From NCBI RefSeq assembly GCF_042610375.1, contig NZ_JBGJZL010000002.1, positions 310,001 through 374,000 on the forward strand: a stretch of 64,000 bases of DNA. The letters run 5' to 3'. Numbering within the stretch: the first letter of the stretch is position 1; the number at the start of each line of letters is the position of its first letter. A program made the position numbers and the translations under genes. Origin of the DNA: CTSoil-075 sp042610375. GTDB taxonomy: Bacteria; Bacillota; Negativicutes; DSM-13327. Below are positions 23,637 through 33,000 of this stretch, in pieces. The notes under the pieces are model-generated. The model saw only the letters and a program-made list of their open reading frames with translations, was not told the DNA's origin and did not search any database.

Positions 23637-24719
23637 TTATTTTTGAAATTTTTTCTCTAATAAGGTTAAAAGTAGTATTTCCCAGGCAATAAGCTGATTC
23701 ATATCAATAGTTACTCTAAATCCCTCTAGCTCATAGTGCTCACAAACACACTGGATTAGTTCTATTCCTGCTATTTGAACTTCACTCGAAGAAAGTAATC
23801 CCCATGCTTCTTGATCTAATAAATGAATATATAAGGACGTGTACGTCACAAGATAGCTATCCTGATCAAAACTATATAGACAATCTAAAAACTGAGCTTT
23901 TACAGCTGTATTTCCTCGTTCGAGATAGGTCTTCCACAGACGTTCTTCTGTAATCCCATATCTTTTTAAACGACGTAACACACTATGCTGATACGCAGGC
24001 GACAATTGAGTTTGCAAAAATAAAGCTTCTTTTACTGCTTCTTTCACTGCCTTCCCAATCAACTCGCCTAGCTTAGAATGTTTTCCTGCACTTTCAAAGT
24101 AGAGAGGAGAAGCTGGATTGGCGACTATAATGGTACTATCAGTACCTGAACCTGTGGCCAGCCCCGATGAATAATTACTACCTGCCATCAATTCTTGTAA
24201 GGCGGCCGTCTTAGCTTCTGTGCAGGTTACCAAGGCGCGAGCGAGTATACCTGGTGGCAAATCCGCGTCAATTACTAAGATAATATTAATGGTTCCTGGT
24301 TTTTCGAGTGTTACTTTATCAAGGGGTTGATAATAGGTTGCAGGATCACCCACCCGCCCACCGTTAACTTCCACTCCACCAGTCACAATGGCTGTCACTG
24401 TTAACTGTTCATAGGTACTGACACGTATAGCTACATTATCCATAGAGGCAGCGGTAGCTATTCCTGATGTTGTTTCGGGTGTAAGACCAAGTTCGTCAGC
24501 AACCAAACGCATATGGGCCTCATACGTGGGAGCACGTAAGGTACAAGCCATACCCGCTCCTGGATTACAATCGTGATTAAAAACAGAAGTTAACTCTTCA
24601 TGATAACCACCATTTAACGTAGAGGTACTAAGAACTTTGCGCGGGGCCTCAAACAAAATAACAATGGATTTATAATAACGATATACAAGATCACCTGTTG
24701 ACAACGTGTATAACTTCAT
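23637..24719 (-). CDS. cbiZ: Adenosylcobinamide amidohydrolase CbiZ with C-terminal extension (copy 1)
   Basis: A 360-residue CbiZ. The ATG at 24719 follows a GAGGTAAG site. Family motifs are KVLSTSTLNGGYHE, NHDCNPG, TGGVEVNGGRVGDPATY, ARALVTCTEAKTAALQEL and SGLATGSGTDS. CbiZ cleaves the aminopropanol-nucleotide loop from cobamides to give cobyric acid and allows exchange of the lower ligand. Known CbiZ proteins end near residue 230; here a ~120-residue helical extension follows (KRYGITEERLWKTYLERG onward), shared with the second copy at 33813-34943. The gene lies four bases after the radical SAM gene and ten before chlI. Confidence 0.9.
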   Translation of the reverse strand: MKLYTLSTGDLVYRYYKSIVILFEAPRKVLSTSTLNGGYHEELTSVFNHDCNPGAGMACTLRAPTYEAHMRLVADELGLTPETTSGIATAASMDNVAIRVSTYEQLTVTAIVTGGVEVNGGRVGDPATYYQPLDKVTLEKPGTINIILVIDADLPPGILARALVTCTEAKTAALQELMAGSNYSSGLATGSGTDSTIIVANPASPLYFESAGKHSKLGELIGKAVKEAVKEALFLQTQLSPAYQHSVLRRLKRYGITEERLWKTYLERGNTAVKAQFLDCLYSFDQDSYLVTYTSLYIHLLDQEAWGLLSSSEVQIAGIELIQCVCEHYELEGFRVTIDMNQLIAWEILLLTLLEKKFQK

Positions 24720-24723
24720 ATCC

Positions 24724-25776
24724 TTACCTCTTACCCTCTTGGTATTCTTGAATAAAAACATTTTTCAGCATGCATTCTGGTCCATATGGATTACCAGCAG
24801 AGTTGGCTCCATACCAACGAGCAAAGCAAGCACCACCGCATAGGGAAAAGGAGGAACAGCGAGGACAAAATTCCATACTTTTCTGAATCAAAACACCAAT
24901 CTTTTCTTGTTTAAGTCGATCCATACTAGAATGAATATTCCCTAGCTTAAAAGCTGGAAAACCAGCAAGAGAGGCACAGGCATACATTTCACCCGTTGCA
25001 TCCACAAAAGCAGCTTCACCATTCATAGCATGACAATGAGCAAAACCTGTCATATGTTTTGCGCCTAAGCTTTCCACACGTTCTCGATGAGAAAATATGA
25101 TCTTTTTACCAGTCTGCTTCTCTAGATGATTTGCCCTTACTAATACCTCTTGCAATGCCAGCTCCAAGTCTTCCGCCCCAGCCGCTTTGATTCCTACCCC
25201 ACGCCCTTGAGCACGCAGAAGATCAAAGCCAATTTTTCGCACATTGCCTAAATAATAGGCCATCTCCACAATACCTGATAAGTGGCGAACATTATGATCT
25301 GTGACCACGCAAGTAATACCAATTTCAACTCCTACCTGTGCTAGAATCTCTGCCCCTCGTAAAATTAAAGAACTGGTTCCAGCACCTGATGGTAATTTTC
25401 GATATACATCGTTTTGATCTGGGCGACCATCCAAACTAATTCCAATCCCCACTTTTGCATTGCGCAAATAAATGGCCATATCCCGTTCCATGAGAGAGGC
25501 ATTCGTTTGAACTTGGAGAATGGCTGGTATTTTCTTCTGATGTACATAACCAACTAACTTTTGCATTACATCAAAGGCCAGTAAAGGTTCACCCCCACTG
25601 AACTGTAGCACAAAAGGTTTACCACTTTGCGCCGCCATATCAATGGCCTGTATCCCCGTGTCTACACTCATAGACTCTTGTGGATGTTCATGTGCGTAAC
25701 AGTAGGAACAGGTAAAATTACATTGCCCTGTCAAACCTAAAATTAACATTTTCCATCCTTTATTTTGCTCCACCAT
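24724..25776 (-). CDS. Radical SAM enzyme with SPASM-type C-terminal cysteines
   Basis: A 350-residue protein. The radical SAM cluster motif C-x3-C-x2-C is at Cys19, Cys23 and Cys26 (CNFTCSYCY), followed by the GGEPLL SAM-binding motif. Near the C-terminus a CPRC...CGGAC...C series (FCPRCSSFSLCGGACF) and a further Cys in PYGPECML resemble SPASM/twitch auxiliary iron-sulfur sites. Such enzymes often modify peptides, but some act on cofactors. No precursor peptide gene is visible nearby. Its setting between btuD and cbiZ suggests a corrinoid or tetrapyrrole substrate, or maturation of a cluster protein; the function is not recognised. Confidence 0.82.
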   Translation of the reverse strand: MVEQNKGWKMLILGLTGQCNFTCSYCYAHEHPQESMSVDTGIQAIDMAAQSGKPFVLQFSGGEPLLAFDVMQKLVGYVHQKKIPAILQVQTNASLMERDMAIYLRNAKVGIGISLDGRPDQNDVYRKLPSGAGTSSLILRGAEILAQVGVEIGITCVVTDHNVRHLSGIVEMAYYLGNVRKIGFDLLRAQGRGVGIKAAGAEDLELALQEVLVRANHLEKQTGKKIIFSHRERVESLGAKHMTGFAHCHAMNGEAAFVDATGEMYACASLAGFPAFKLGNIHSSMDRLKQEKIGVLIQKSMEFCPRCSSFSLCGGACFARWYGANSAGNPYGPECMLKNVFIQEYQEGKR

Positions 25777-25804
25777 ATTCCTCCCATCCTCCTTGCTCTA
25801 GAAA

Positions 25805-27058
25805 TTAGCAAACCTCATTATTCTTAATTTTTTCTAATAAGGTTTCCGAAGTCATTACCTGAACCTTAGGTTCTTTCATTAACTTTTGGTAAAGGGCAGT
25901 AGCCTTTCCCTTTGTAAAATCACGTTCAGTAATGGGCGTATCTTCAATGACAATCAATCGTGTAGCGAAAAAAGCAGCCGCTAAATTATCTAAGTTTTGC
26001 TCGCCATAACAAAGATTGCCTAAAATGACAACATGAGCCTGAGAAATTTTTTCTTTATGTTTCTGTAATTGAAGCTCCGTAATTTGACTAAAAGCTTGCC
26101 CTAGGACACAATCAATGCCAAAAGCAATAGCCACATCCGTATCTGTATCCCCCATTTGTAGTACACCAGCGCTTAGCTGGTAACACCCTTCATACAAGCC
26201 TCGCATAATAGTTCCAGTAGAACCACCACCACCAATCAGATGAATCAGGGTTTGATTGTTCGTGTTACAAGCCATAGCATAGGTGTGAATATCCAAATTT
26301 CCCGTTACTTTATTGAAAAAAACAGCCGAATGCAATCCATAGGCTTTTTCTAAATTTTCTACAGTCAATACATCGCTAGGCGCTCCATCGGCTACAATTT
26401 GTCCATGAGCCAGTAAAATGAGGCGGGAACAAAATTTTGCTGCCAATCGAATATCATGAGCAATCATAAATACGCTTTTTTCTTCTTTACAGATTGTCTG
26501 GCAATAGCGAAAAATTTCCTCTTGATACACTAGATCTAAGCTAGCCGTTGGTTCATCGAGAAAGATTAATGGCGTTTCCTGAGCTAACACTTTCGCTAGT
26601 AAAATCCGCTGTCTCTCCCCGCCAGAAACTTGATTTACAGGCTCATGCGCCAAAGGGGTAACGCCAGTGAAAGCCATGTATTTTTCAGCAATTTGTCGAT
26701 CCGCATCCCGTTCATTTTCCCACCATTTTAAGTAAGGATAACGTCCAGCCAAAACGACTTCTAAAGCTGTGAAACCAAAGCCAACATTCACTTCCTGTTG
26801 CATATAGGCGACTAAACGGGCCGCATTTTTATCACCTAATCGATGAATCGGGTGGTTAAATACCTTAACCTCTCCCGCTGATACCGGTAACATCCCCCGT
26901 AAGCTTTTTAAAAGAGTACTTTTACCAGCTCCATTGGGACCAATAATGCCAATGAATTCACCACGAGTTGCTGTGAAACTGCAATGATGTACGATTTTTT
27001 TATCCCCAATCTGAACACATACATTGTCGGCAACTAAGGCATACTCTGGGTTTTTCAT
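25805..27058 (-). CDS. btuD: Cobalamin/siderophore-type ABC ATPase with C-terminal extra domain
   Basis: A 417-residue protein. The first ~255 residues are a FecE/BtuD-type ATPase: Walker A GPNGAGKST, signature VSGGERQR, Walker B LIFLDEPTASLD, H-loop IAHDI. The extra ~160 residues carry LIHLIGGGGSTGTIMRGLYE and AGVLQMGDTDTDVAIAFGID, a Rossmann-like glycine-rich element seen in some Firmicute and archaeal homologues, of unknown role. Ordinary BtuD proteins are about 250-260 residues. The gene overlaps btuC by four bases. It energises BtuC-mediated corrinoid import. Confidence 0.9.
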   Translation of the reverse strand: MKNPEYALVADNVCVQIGDKKIVHHCSFTATRGEFIGIIGPNGAGKSTLLKSLRGMLPVSAGEVKVFNHPIHRLGDKNAARLVAYMQQEVNVGFGFTALEVVLAGRYPYLKWWENERDADRQIAEKYMAFTGVTPLAHEPVNQVSGGERQRILLAKVLAQETPLIFLDEPTASLDLVYQEEIFRYCQTICKEEKSVFMIAHDIRLAAKFCSRLILLAHGQIVADGAPSDVLTVENLEKAYGLHSAVFFNKVTGNLDIHTYAMACNTNNQTLIHLIGGGGSTGTIMRGLYEGCYQLSAGVLQMGDTDTDVAIAFGIDCVLGQAFSQITELQLQKHKEKISQAHVVILGNLCYGEQNLDNLAAAFFATRLIVIEDTPITERDFTKGKATALYQKLMKEPKVQVMTSETLLEKIKNNEVC

Positions 27059-28098
27059 GATAGACCCCCTCCTTTTTGTGCACGACGCAGCAAATACAAA
27101 AAGTAGGGCGCACCAGCGAGGGCCGTCATAATACCCACACGAATTTCAGCGGGAGGAATCAAAATGCGTCCAATGGTATCACACCCCACCAGAAACAATC
27201 CGCCAGCTAGTGCACAAGCGGGCAATAATACTCGATGCTCTGGACCAATTAATAAACGCATAATATGAGGCACAATCAGACCGACAAAGCCGATGGATCC
27301 GCTAACACATACGGAAGTAGCTGTGGTAACCGATGCGACAAATAACAATAATAAGCGAAAGGCAAATACAGGTAAACCAACAGAACGCGCCTCTTGCTCA
27401 CCTAATACTAAAATATTGAGGTGCCTAGCTAAAAAACATAAAATAATGATGCCCGTTATAATAGGTCCGACTGCTAACGCCACATGCTCCCAACGGCGAT
27501 AATCAAGTCCTCCCACCATCCAGAATAAAAATTCTCGTAATCGATATTCATTCATAAACGTAAGAATTCCCGATGTCATAGCCCCGAGCAGCATACTGAT
27601 CGCTACACCAGACAATAGCAAGGTCATGATTGGGATTTTTCCATCTCGCATGGACAGAGCAACGGTCAGTGATACTGCCAACAGTGCGCCTGTGAGTGCA
27701 AATAAAGGCATATAATATAAACCGTTAGCCGTTAACCCTAAGGCAATAGCACATACGGCGCCAAAGGTCGCACCAGCCGATACACCAATGATGCCAGGAT
27801 CAGCCAATGGATTGCCAAAGACGCCTTGCATCACGGCACCAGATACCCCAAGGGCTGCTCCCACCAAAAGACCAACTAAAGTGCGGGGCATCCGAATATG
27901 CCAAACAACGGCTGTTTCTTCCTGGATCATGATAGCCTCATTAAAACCCGGTATCCCCAGTTGCTGGCTAAGAACGCCTACCATAGATGTGAGAGAAACA
28001 TTGACTTGTCCTGACCCTAAAGACATGAAGATCACCAGCACCAGCAATACACCAAGAATGATAAAGATAAGTCCTCTACTCTTTTTCTTTTTTTCCAT
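27055..28098 (-). CDS. btuC: Vitamin B12/siderophore ABC permease
   Basis: A 347-residue FecCD-family permease, about ten membrane helices. Motifs include RMPRTLVGLLVGAALGVSGA, NPLADPGIIGVSAGA and GFVGLIVPHIMRLLIGPEHR. I take the ATG at 28098, nine bases after AAAGG; a TTG three codons upstream is less likely. It begins 18 bases after the second btuF stop and overlaps btuD by four bases. Likely substrate: corrinoids, given the riboswitch, CbiZ and CobN context, though iron-siderophore systems share the fold. Confidence 0.9.
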   Translation of the reverse strand: MEKKKKSRGLIFIILGVLLVLVIFMSLGSGQVNVSLTSMVGVLSQQLGIPGFNEAIMIQEETAVVWHIRMPRTLVGLLVGAALGVSGAVMQGVFGNPLADPGIIGVSAGATFGAVCAIALGLTANGLYYMPLFALTGALLAVSLTVALSMRDGKIPIMTLLLSGVAISMLLGAMTSGILTFMNEYRLREFLFWMVGGLDYRRWEHVALAVGPIITGIIILCFLARHLNILVLGEQEARSVGLPVFAFRLLLLFVASVTTATSVCVSGSIGFVGLIVPHIMRLLIGPEHRVLLPACALAGGLFLVGCDTIGRILIPPAEIRVGIMTALAGAPYFLYLLRRAQKGGGLS

Positions 28099-28115
28099 TT
28101 TGTCCAACCTTTCTC

Positions 28116-29075
28116 TTATTCCTTACTGAATAGCTCTGGATATGCAATGTGAGCAATCTCACTCACACCTTTCACAATATGGTGGGAAGTACAAAAGAGA
28201 TAACGGTCGGATACTTGCTCCAGTCTTTTATTTTGTACAGCCTTGATGGTTTGTAATGCGGGGTCATTTTGGACTTCTTCTTTGTAGCGATTTAGATCTT
28301 CTTTCCCTTTATAATCCCAAGCCGGTAACAATAAAAAGTCTGGATTATTCTGCACGATCTGTTCTTTGGTCAAAGTCCCACTGGAGTCAAGGCCTGCCAT
28401 TGCTGCTACATTTTTCACTCCTGCGTACTGGCAAATGCTATCAAAGGTACTACCAATACCACCGCTACCGCCCATATTGGAAAAACGAGCCACGATCTTT
28501 CGCTCATTGTCAGGGATATTCTTAACCTTATTTGTAATTTTTTCTAAAGATTGATCCATACGAGAAAGAATCGTAGCCCCTTTTTCTTCTTCTCCTACAA
28601 TGCGTGCAATATCTTTAATATTTTGTCTCACTTGGTCAATACTTCGTGCACTTTTAAAAACATATACAGGTACACCTGCATCACGCATAATCTGAATGAG
28701 TTCACTAGGCTGCCAATCAGCAATCAAAACCAAGTCTGGCTTTAAAGCAATGACAGTTTCTCCATTAGCACGTATTTTAGTCTGTACTTGTTTCGCTTCT
28801 ACAGTAATATTAGAAATGCTAGGTTCGTCAGCTAAATAGGTTAAAGCGGCAATGCGGTCTGGCGCCACTAATTCCATCAAGATTTCATCCGTCCCAATAC
28901 TGAGTGAAACGATGCGCTGAGGTTTATTCGGTATCTTTATGACGACGCCTTGGCTATCCTTTACTTCAGATCCAGTAGTGCCTATATTTTTACTCTCTTC
29001 TTTCCCTGCGCAACCACTACATAGTATGAGAGCGAAGAGTAGAGAGATCACTACACTCAGCTTTAATGTTTTCAT
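28116..29075 (-). CDS. btuF: Corrinoid-binding lipoprotein BtuF-like (copy 2)
   Basis: A 319-residue cluster-A-3 type binding protein. The lipobox is ILCSGC. The two-lobed fold is recognised by PQRIVSLSIGTDEILMEL, KPDLVLIADWQPSELI and VAAMAGLDSSGTLTKEQIV. It is 40-50% similar by eye to the neighbouring copy 1, and overlaps it by four bases. It delivers the ligand to BtuCD. Confidence 0.87.
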   Translation of the reverse strand: MKTLKLSVVISLLFALILCSGCAGKEESKNIGTTGSEVKDSQGVVIKIPNKPQRIVSLSIGTDEILMELVAPDRIAALTYLADEPSISNITVEAKQVQTKIRANGETVIALKPDLVLIADWQPSELIQIMRDAGVPVYVFKSARSIDQVRQNIKDIARIVGEEEKGATILSRMDQSLEKITNKVKNIPDNERKIVARFSNMGGSGGIGSTFDSICQYAGVKNVAAMAGLDSSGTLTKEQIVQNNPDFLLLPAWDYKGKEDLNRYKEEVQNDPALQTIKAVQNKRLEQVSDRYLFCTSHHIVKGVSEIAHIAYPELFSKE

Positions 29076-30088
29076 TTTCCACTCCCCTTTATATCAGGAT
29101 ATGCGGCATACATAATATCGCGAATGGCATGTACAATATCTTGAGAAGCACAGTATAAATACAAATCAGGAAGTTGTACTAGTCGTTTACTACGAATCGC
29201 CTTTACCGTCTGCAAGGCAGGATCATTTTCTAAGTCTGTTTTCACTTTATTTACATCCAATTTTCCACCATTCCAAGTAGGTACTAGTAGTAAGTCTGGA
29301 TTGATTTTGATGATGCCTTCTTTACTGAGAGCTTCATTTTTTCCCAGTCCAGATGCAGATGCACCATTGATAACTCCTGCATGGGTGCATAGATCATCAA
29401 ATAAGCTACCTTTACCACCATAAGCAGCCATATGGGAAATTAATACCAGAGTCTGGCGTTTTTCTGGCGGTATGGCCTTTACTTGCCCTGCAATATCCGC
29501 TAGCTCTTTATCCATATGGGCGATCATCTTCTTACCCGCTTCTTCTTCACCAATCGCCTGAGCAACCTCGCCGATGGCTTGTTTTACTTCCACCACACTC
29601 GATGGCCCTTTACTTACAAACACAGGTAACCCTAGATCACGCAAAGTCTGAATGAGTTCTGCTCGATTCCAATCTGGAGCAATGATAAGATCAGGTTTTA
29701 ATGAACTAATCCTCTCCGCCTCATATTCTCGCATCCGAGCTGGTACACGCCCTGCTTGATCAGCAATGGTTGATATGCCAGGATCATCGGCAAGATAATG
29801 GAGGGCTACCATCTTTTCTGGCTGAGTCATCCCTAAAACCATCTCATCACTAGATAAAGCGAGTGTTACAATGCGCTGGGGTTTTCTTGGTAACGTTAGA
29901 ATCTGACCTTGGGTATCTGTAACTTGATAACTAGTGGTTTCTGTAGTTTTTTCAGTATTTACCTTTTGGCTCCCAGTGCAACCTGTCAATACGAATGTAC
30001 TGAGCAATATCATAAGGATTATAAGGATGCTACTGCACTGTTTTACGCCTCTTACGACTGGCAATTTACTATTGAGATTATGACTCAT
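29072..30088 (-). CDS. btuF: Corrinoid-binding lipoprotein BtuF-like (copy 1)
   Basis: About 338 residues with a long basic N-terminal region before the membrane segment and the lipobox FVLTGC. Signature strings are PQRIVTLALSSDEMVLGM, KPDLIIAPDWNRAELI and NGASASGLGKNEALSKEGI. I prefer the ATG at 30088, seven bases after GAGGAG, over GTG at 30091. It overlaps the cobN stop by 11 bases and copy 2 by four. Two tandem binding proteins for one BtuCD may broaden ligand range. Confidence 0.87.
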   Translation of the reverse strand: MSHNLNSKLPVVRGVKQCSSILIILMILLSTFVLTGCTGSQKVNTEKTTETTSYQVTDTQGQILTLPRKPQRIVTLALSSDEMVLGMTQPEKMVALHYLADDPGISTIADQAGRVPARMREYEAERISSLKPDLIIAPDWNRAELIQTLRDLGLPVFVSKGPSSVVEVKQAIGEVAQAIGEEEAGKKMIAHMDKELADIAGQVKAIPPEKRQTLVLISHMAAYGGKGSLFDDLCTHAGVINGASASGLGKNEALSKEGIIKINPDLLLVPTWNGGKLDVNKVKTDLENDPALQTVKAIRSKRLVQLPDLYLYCASQDIVHAIRDIMYAAYPDIKGSGK

Positions 30089-33000
30089 CACTACGCTCCT
30101 CTAGTTCTCCTTCAATAGAGAGATACAATTCTTCCAATCCCTGCTTTGTTTCTTCTTTCGCATTCCATAAGCCCCGCTGGGCTGCTTCTAGTAAAGTTTC
30201 TGCAATACGCTGTAGTGCCCATGGATTGACTTCTTTCATCCACTCTTGCATGGTAGGATCAAAGGCATATTTTTCTGCATACTTCTCATACATCCAGTCT
30301 TCCATAATATCACTGGTCGCATCCCATTGGTAACTATGAGCCACATAGTTTGATAGATCAGCAGCTCCCTTATAGCCGTGTTTTTTCATACCTTCCATAA
30401 ATTTAGGATTGATGGCTTCGCCGCGAAACATTCGTTTGAGTTCTTCCTGCACGCTTCGCATCATTACTTTCTTACGATCTGAGCTATCACCACAATAAGA
30501 ACGGGGCGCTTCTCCTTTGATGCTACGAACGGCAGCAATCATACCGCCGTGATAGGCATTATAGTCATCGGAATTTAGCATACTGATTTCCCGGTTATCT
30601 TGATTTTGGATCGTAACGTCCAAACTTCCCATACGACGACTAAACAATTCTGGCACATAAGCACCATTGCCCTTACCACTATAAGAATGAGCAGCCCAGC
30701 GAACATAGACCTGTGCCAGATCATCAATGGTTTCCCAATTTTTTGCTTCTAGGACAGCCCCAACACCAGCTCCATAAGTTCCCGGTGGATCACCAAAAAT
30801 CCGCCAGCTAGCTTGTTCCCAAGCAGTAGCCTGGTCAACGCCTTCTTCTTCCATGATTTTCACATCATCTATAATGTGTTTTTTTACATAATTCATAGTG
30901 AGCTCTTCTTCTAGATTGGCAACAAGCTTAACAGCCTTATCCATCCAAGTTGTAGCCATTGGCATACTATCACGAAACAAACCGCTGATTCGCCCCGTTA
31001 CATCGATACGTGGACGTTTGAGTTCTGAAAGTGGAATCACCTCTAGGTCTATGACGCGCATACTGCCTTTTTGCCATACAGGCTTTACGCCCATCAAATA
31101 TAACAATTGAGCAATGCACTGACCGTGGCTACGCATATTACTAGTCGCCCATAATACAATACCAATATTTTCAGGATAACGCCCTTCTTCCCCAATGTAA
31201 CGTTCAATCACCTGATCTGCCATGGTTTTACCGATTTCCCAAGCGGCTGGCGTAGGCAAGGTTCGTGGATCGATACTATAGAAATTTCGTCCTGTTGGTA
31301 AAATATCAGCTCCACCGCTCGTCGGTGCTCCTCCAGGTCCTGGTTCTACATAAGAACCGTCTAATGCTGCTAGGAGATTGCTGATTTCTTGGGTAGTTTT
31401 GCCTAAATTCGGAGCTATATTGTTGCAGACATATTTCAGAGAAAGTAGTAATTTGTCTCGCAAATCATCTGCAAGAGTTACTGCCCAAGGGCGGGTAAGG
31501 ATTTGCTGAACCTCCTCTGGATCAAAGTCATACTCAGCGAGCATGATAAGGATTTCCCGGCAACGTTCCCGAACATCATCTGCCAGTGCACCATACGTCT
31601 TGCTCCCATCGGGTACCATCTTGCCACTGTCTTCTAACAGCTGATAATAGTCATATCCATATAAAGCGGCTATAGTTTGAATAAGAGAAGGAATATCACC
31701 ATTATCTACCTTGGTCAGTGCTAATAAATATTCGATAAGAGTATCTCCCGTTGGAGCACACCCTAAGGTATGAAGTCCTGTCCGAATTTGCATATTTTTA
31801 ATATCCGTCACATACACATGCAGTCGTCCTACAAATTCGTCAAAAGGCTGCTCTGGATCTTCAGGCACATCTTCCAGTAAATTTGCTTCCTCAGCTTTAG
31901 CACGAATGAGCTCTATAACCCCATGAATTTGCTCTGGTTGCGTTTGTTTAAAATGACAATATTCATCCAATAGTTTTTCTAGTTCTTCTAATTCATCATA
32001 AGTGCCAGCATGACTCATCGGTGGCGTTAAATAACTAATGAGGCAAGCGGCGCTACGCCTCTTGGCCTGAACTCCTTCGCCGACTACGGTGACCCAGTAA
32101 GGATATATATTGGGTACATCATCAATGGCGAGATCAGGATAACACTGCTTAGACAGTCCAGCACCTTTACCTGGTAACCATTCTAGTGAACCATGAGTCC
32201 CTACGTGGACAACGGCATCGGCTTGCCAAACATCCCGTAGCCAATAATAATATCCTAAATAATGATGGGTAGGAGCGCAGTCTGGGGAATGATATATTTT
32301 TCCTGGGTCTTCGCCAAATCCTCTAGGTGGTTGTACGGTTATGTATATATTTCCATTCATCATACCAGGAATTAAGAGTTTCCCATCATAATGAAAGACA
32401 TCTCCTGGTGGTGTGCCCCAATCCTTTGTCAATTGCTCCTGAGTCTCAGTGGCTGTATGATCAAACCAAGTCTGATACTGAGAGGTAGTTAGCTGCCCGT
32501 CGGCGTTAGTAATTTGTTTTTCTGTCAAATAGCGTCGATCATTGGTAGCGTGGGCAATTAATTCGGTCATAAAAGATTGACTATCTTCAGGAATACGATC
32601 AATCTGATAACCTAATTCCCTCATCTTGGCGAGTAATCGACGAATACTTTCTGGTGAATCCAAACCAGCTGCACTGCCAATGTTGGAATTAGTCGGTGGA
32701 TAGTTATGAAAGATGATACCGATCTTTTTCTCTTTATTAGGTTTACTGCGTAATGCAGCCCATTTTCTTGCCTTACGCACCATCATCTGAATTCGCTCTG
32801 TAATAGGAAGATAGATAGCACTACCATCCGACTGATACTCCCGCCCAGCAACAGGTACACCATGTAACGCTCCATCAAACTCAGGCATGGCAATGCTAAC
32901 AGCCATTTCCATAGCCGTCATGCCTTCTATGGATTTTTTCCATTCTTCTCTGGATTGATACAAGGTATATGCTTGTAAAATAGGTACGTTTAATTGATTG

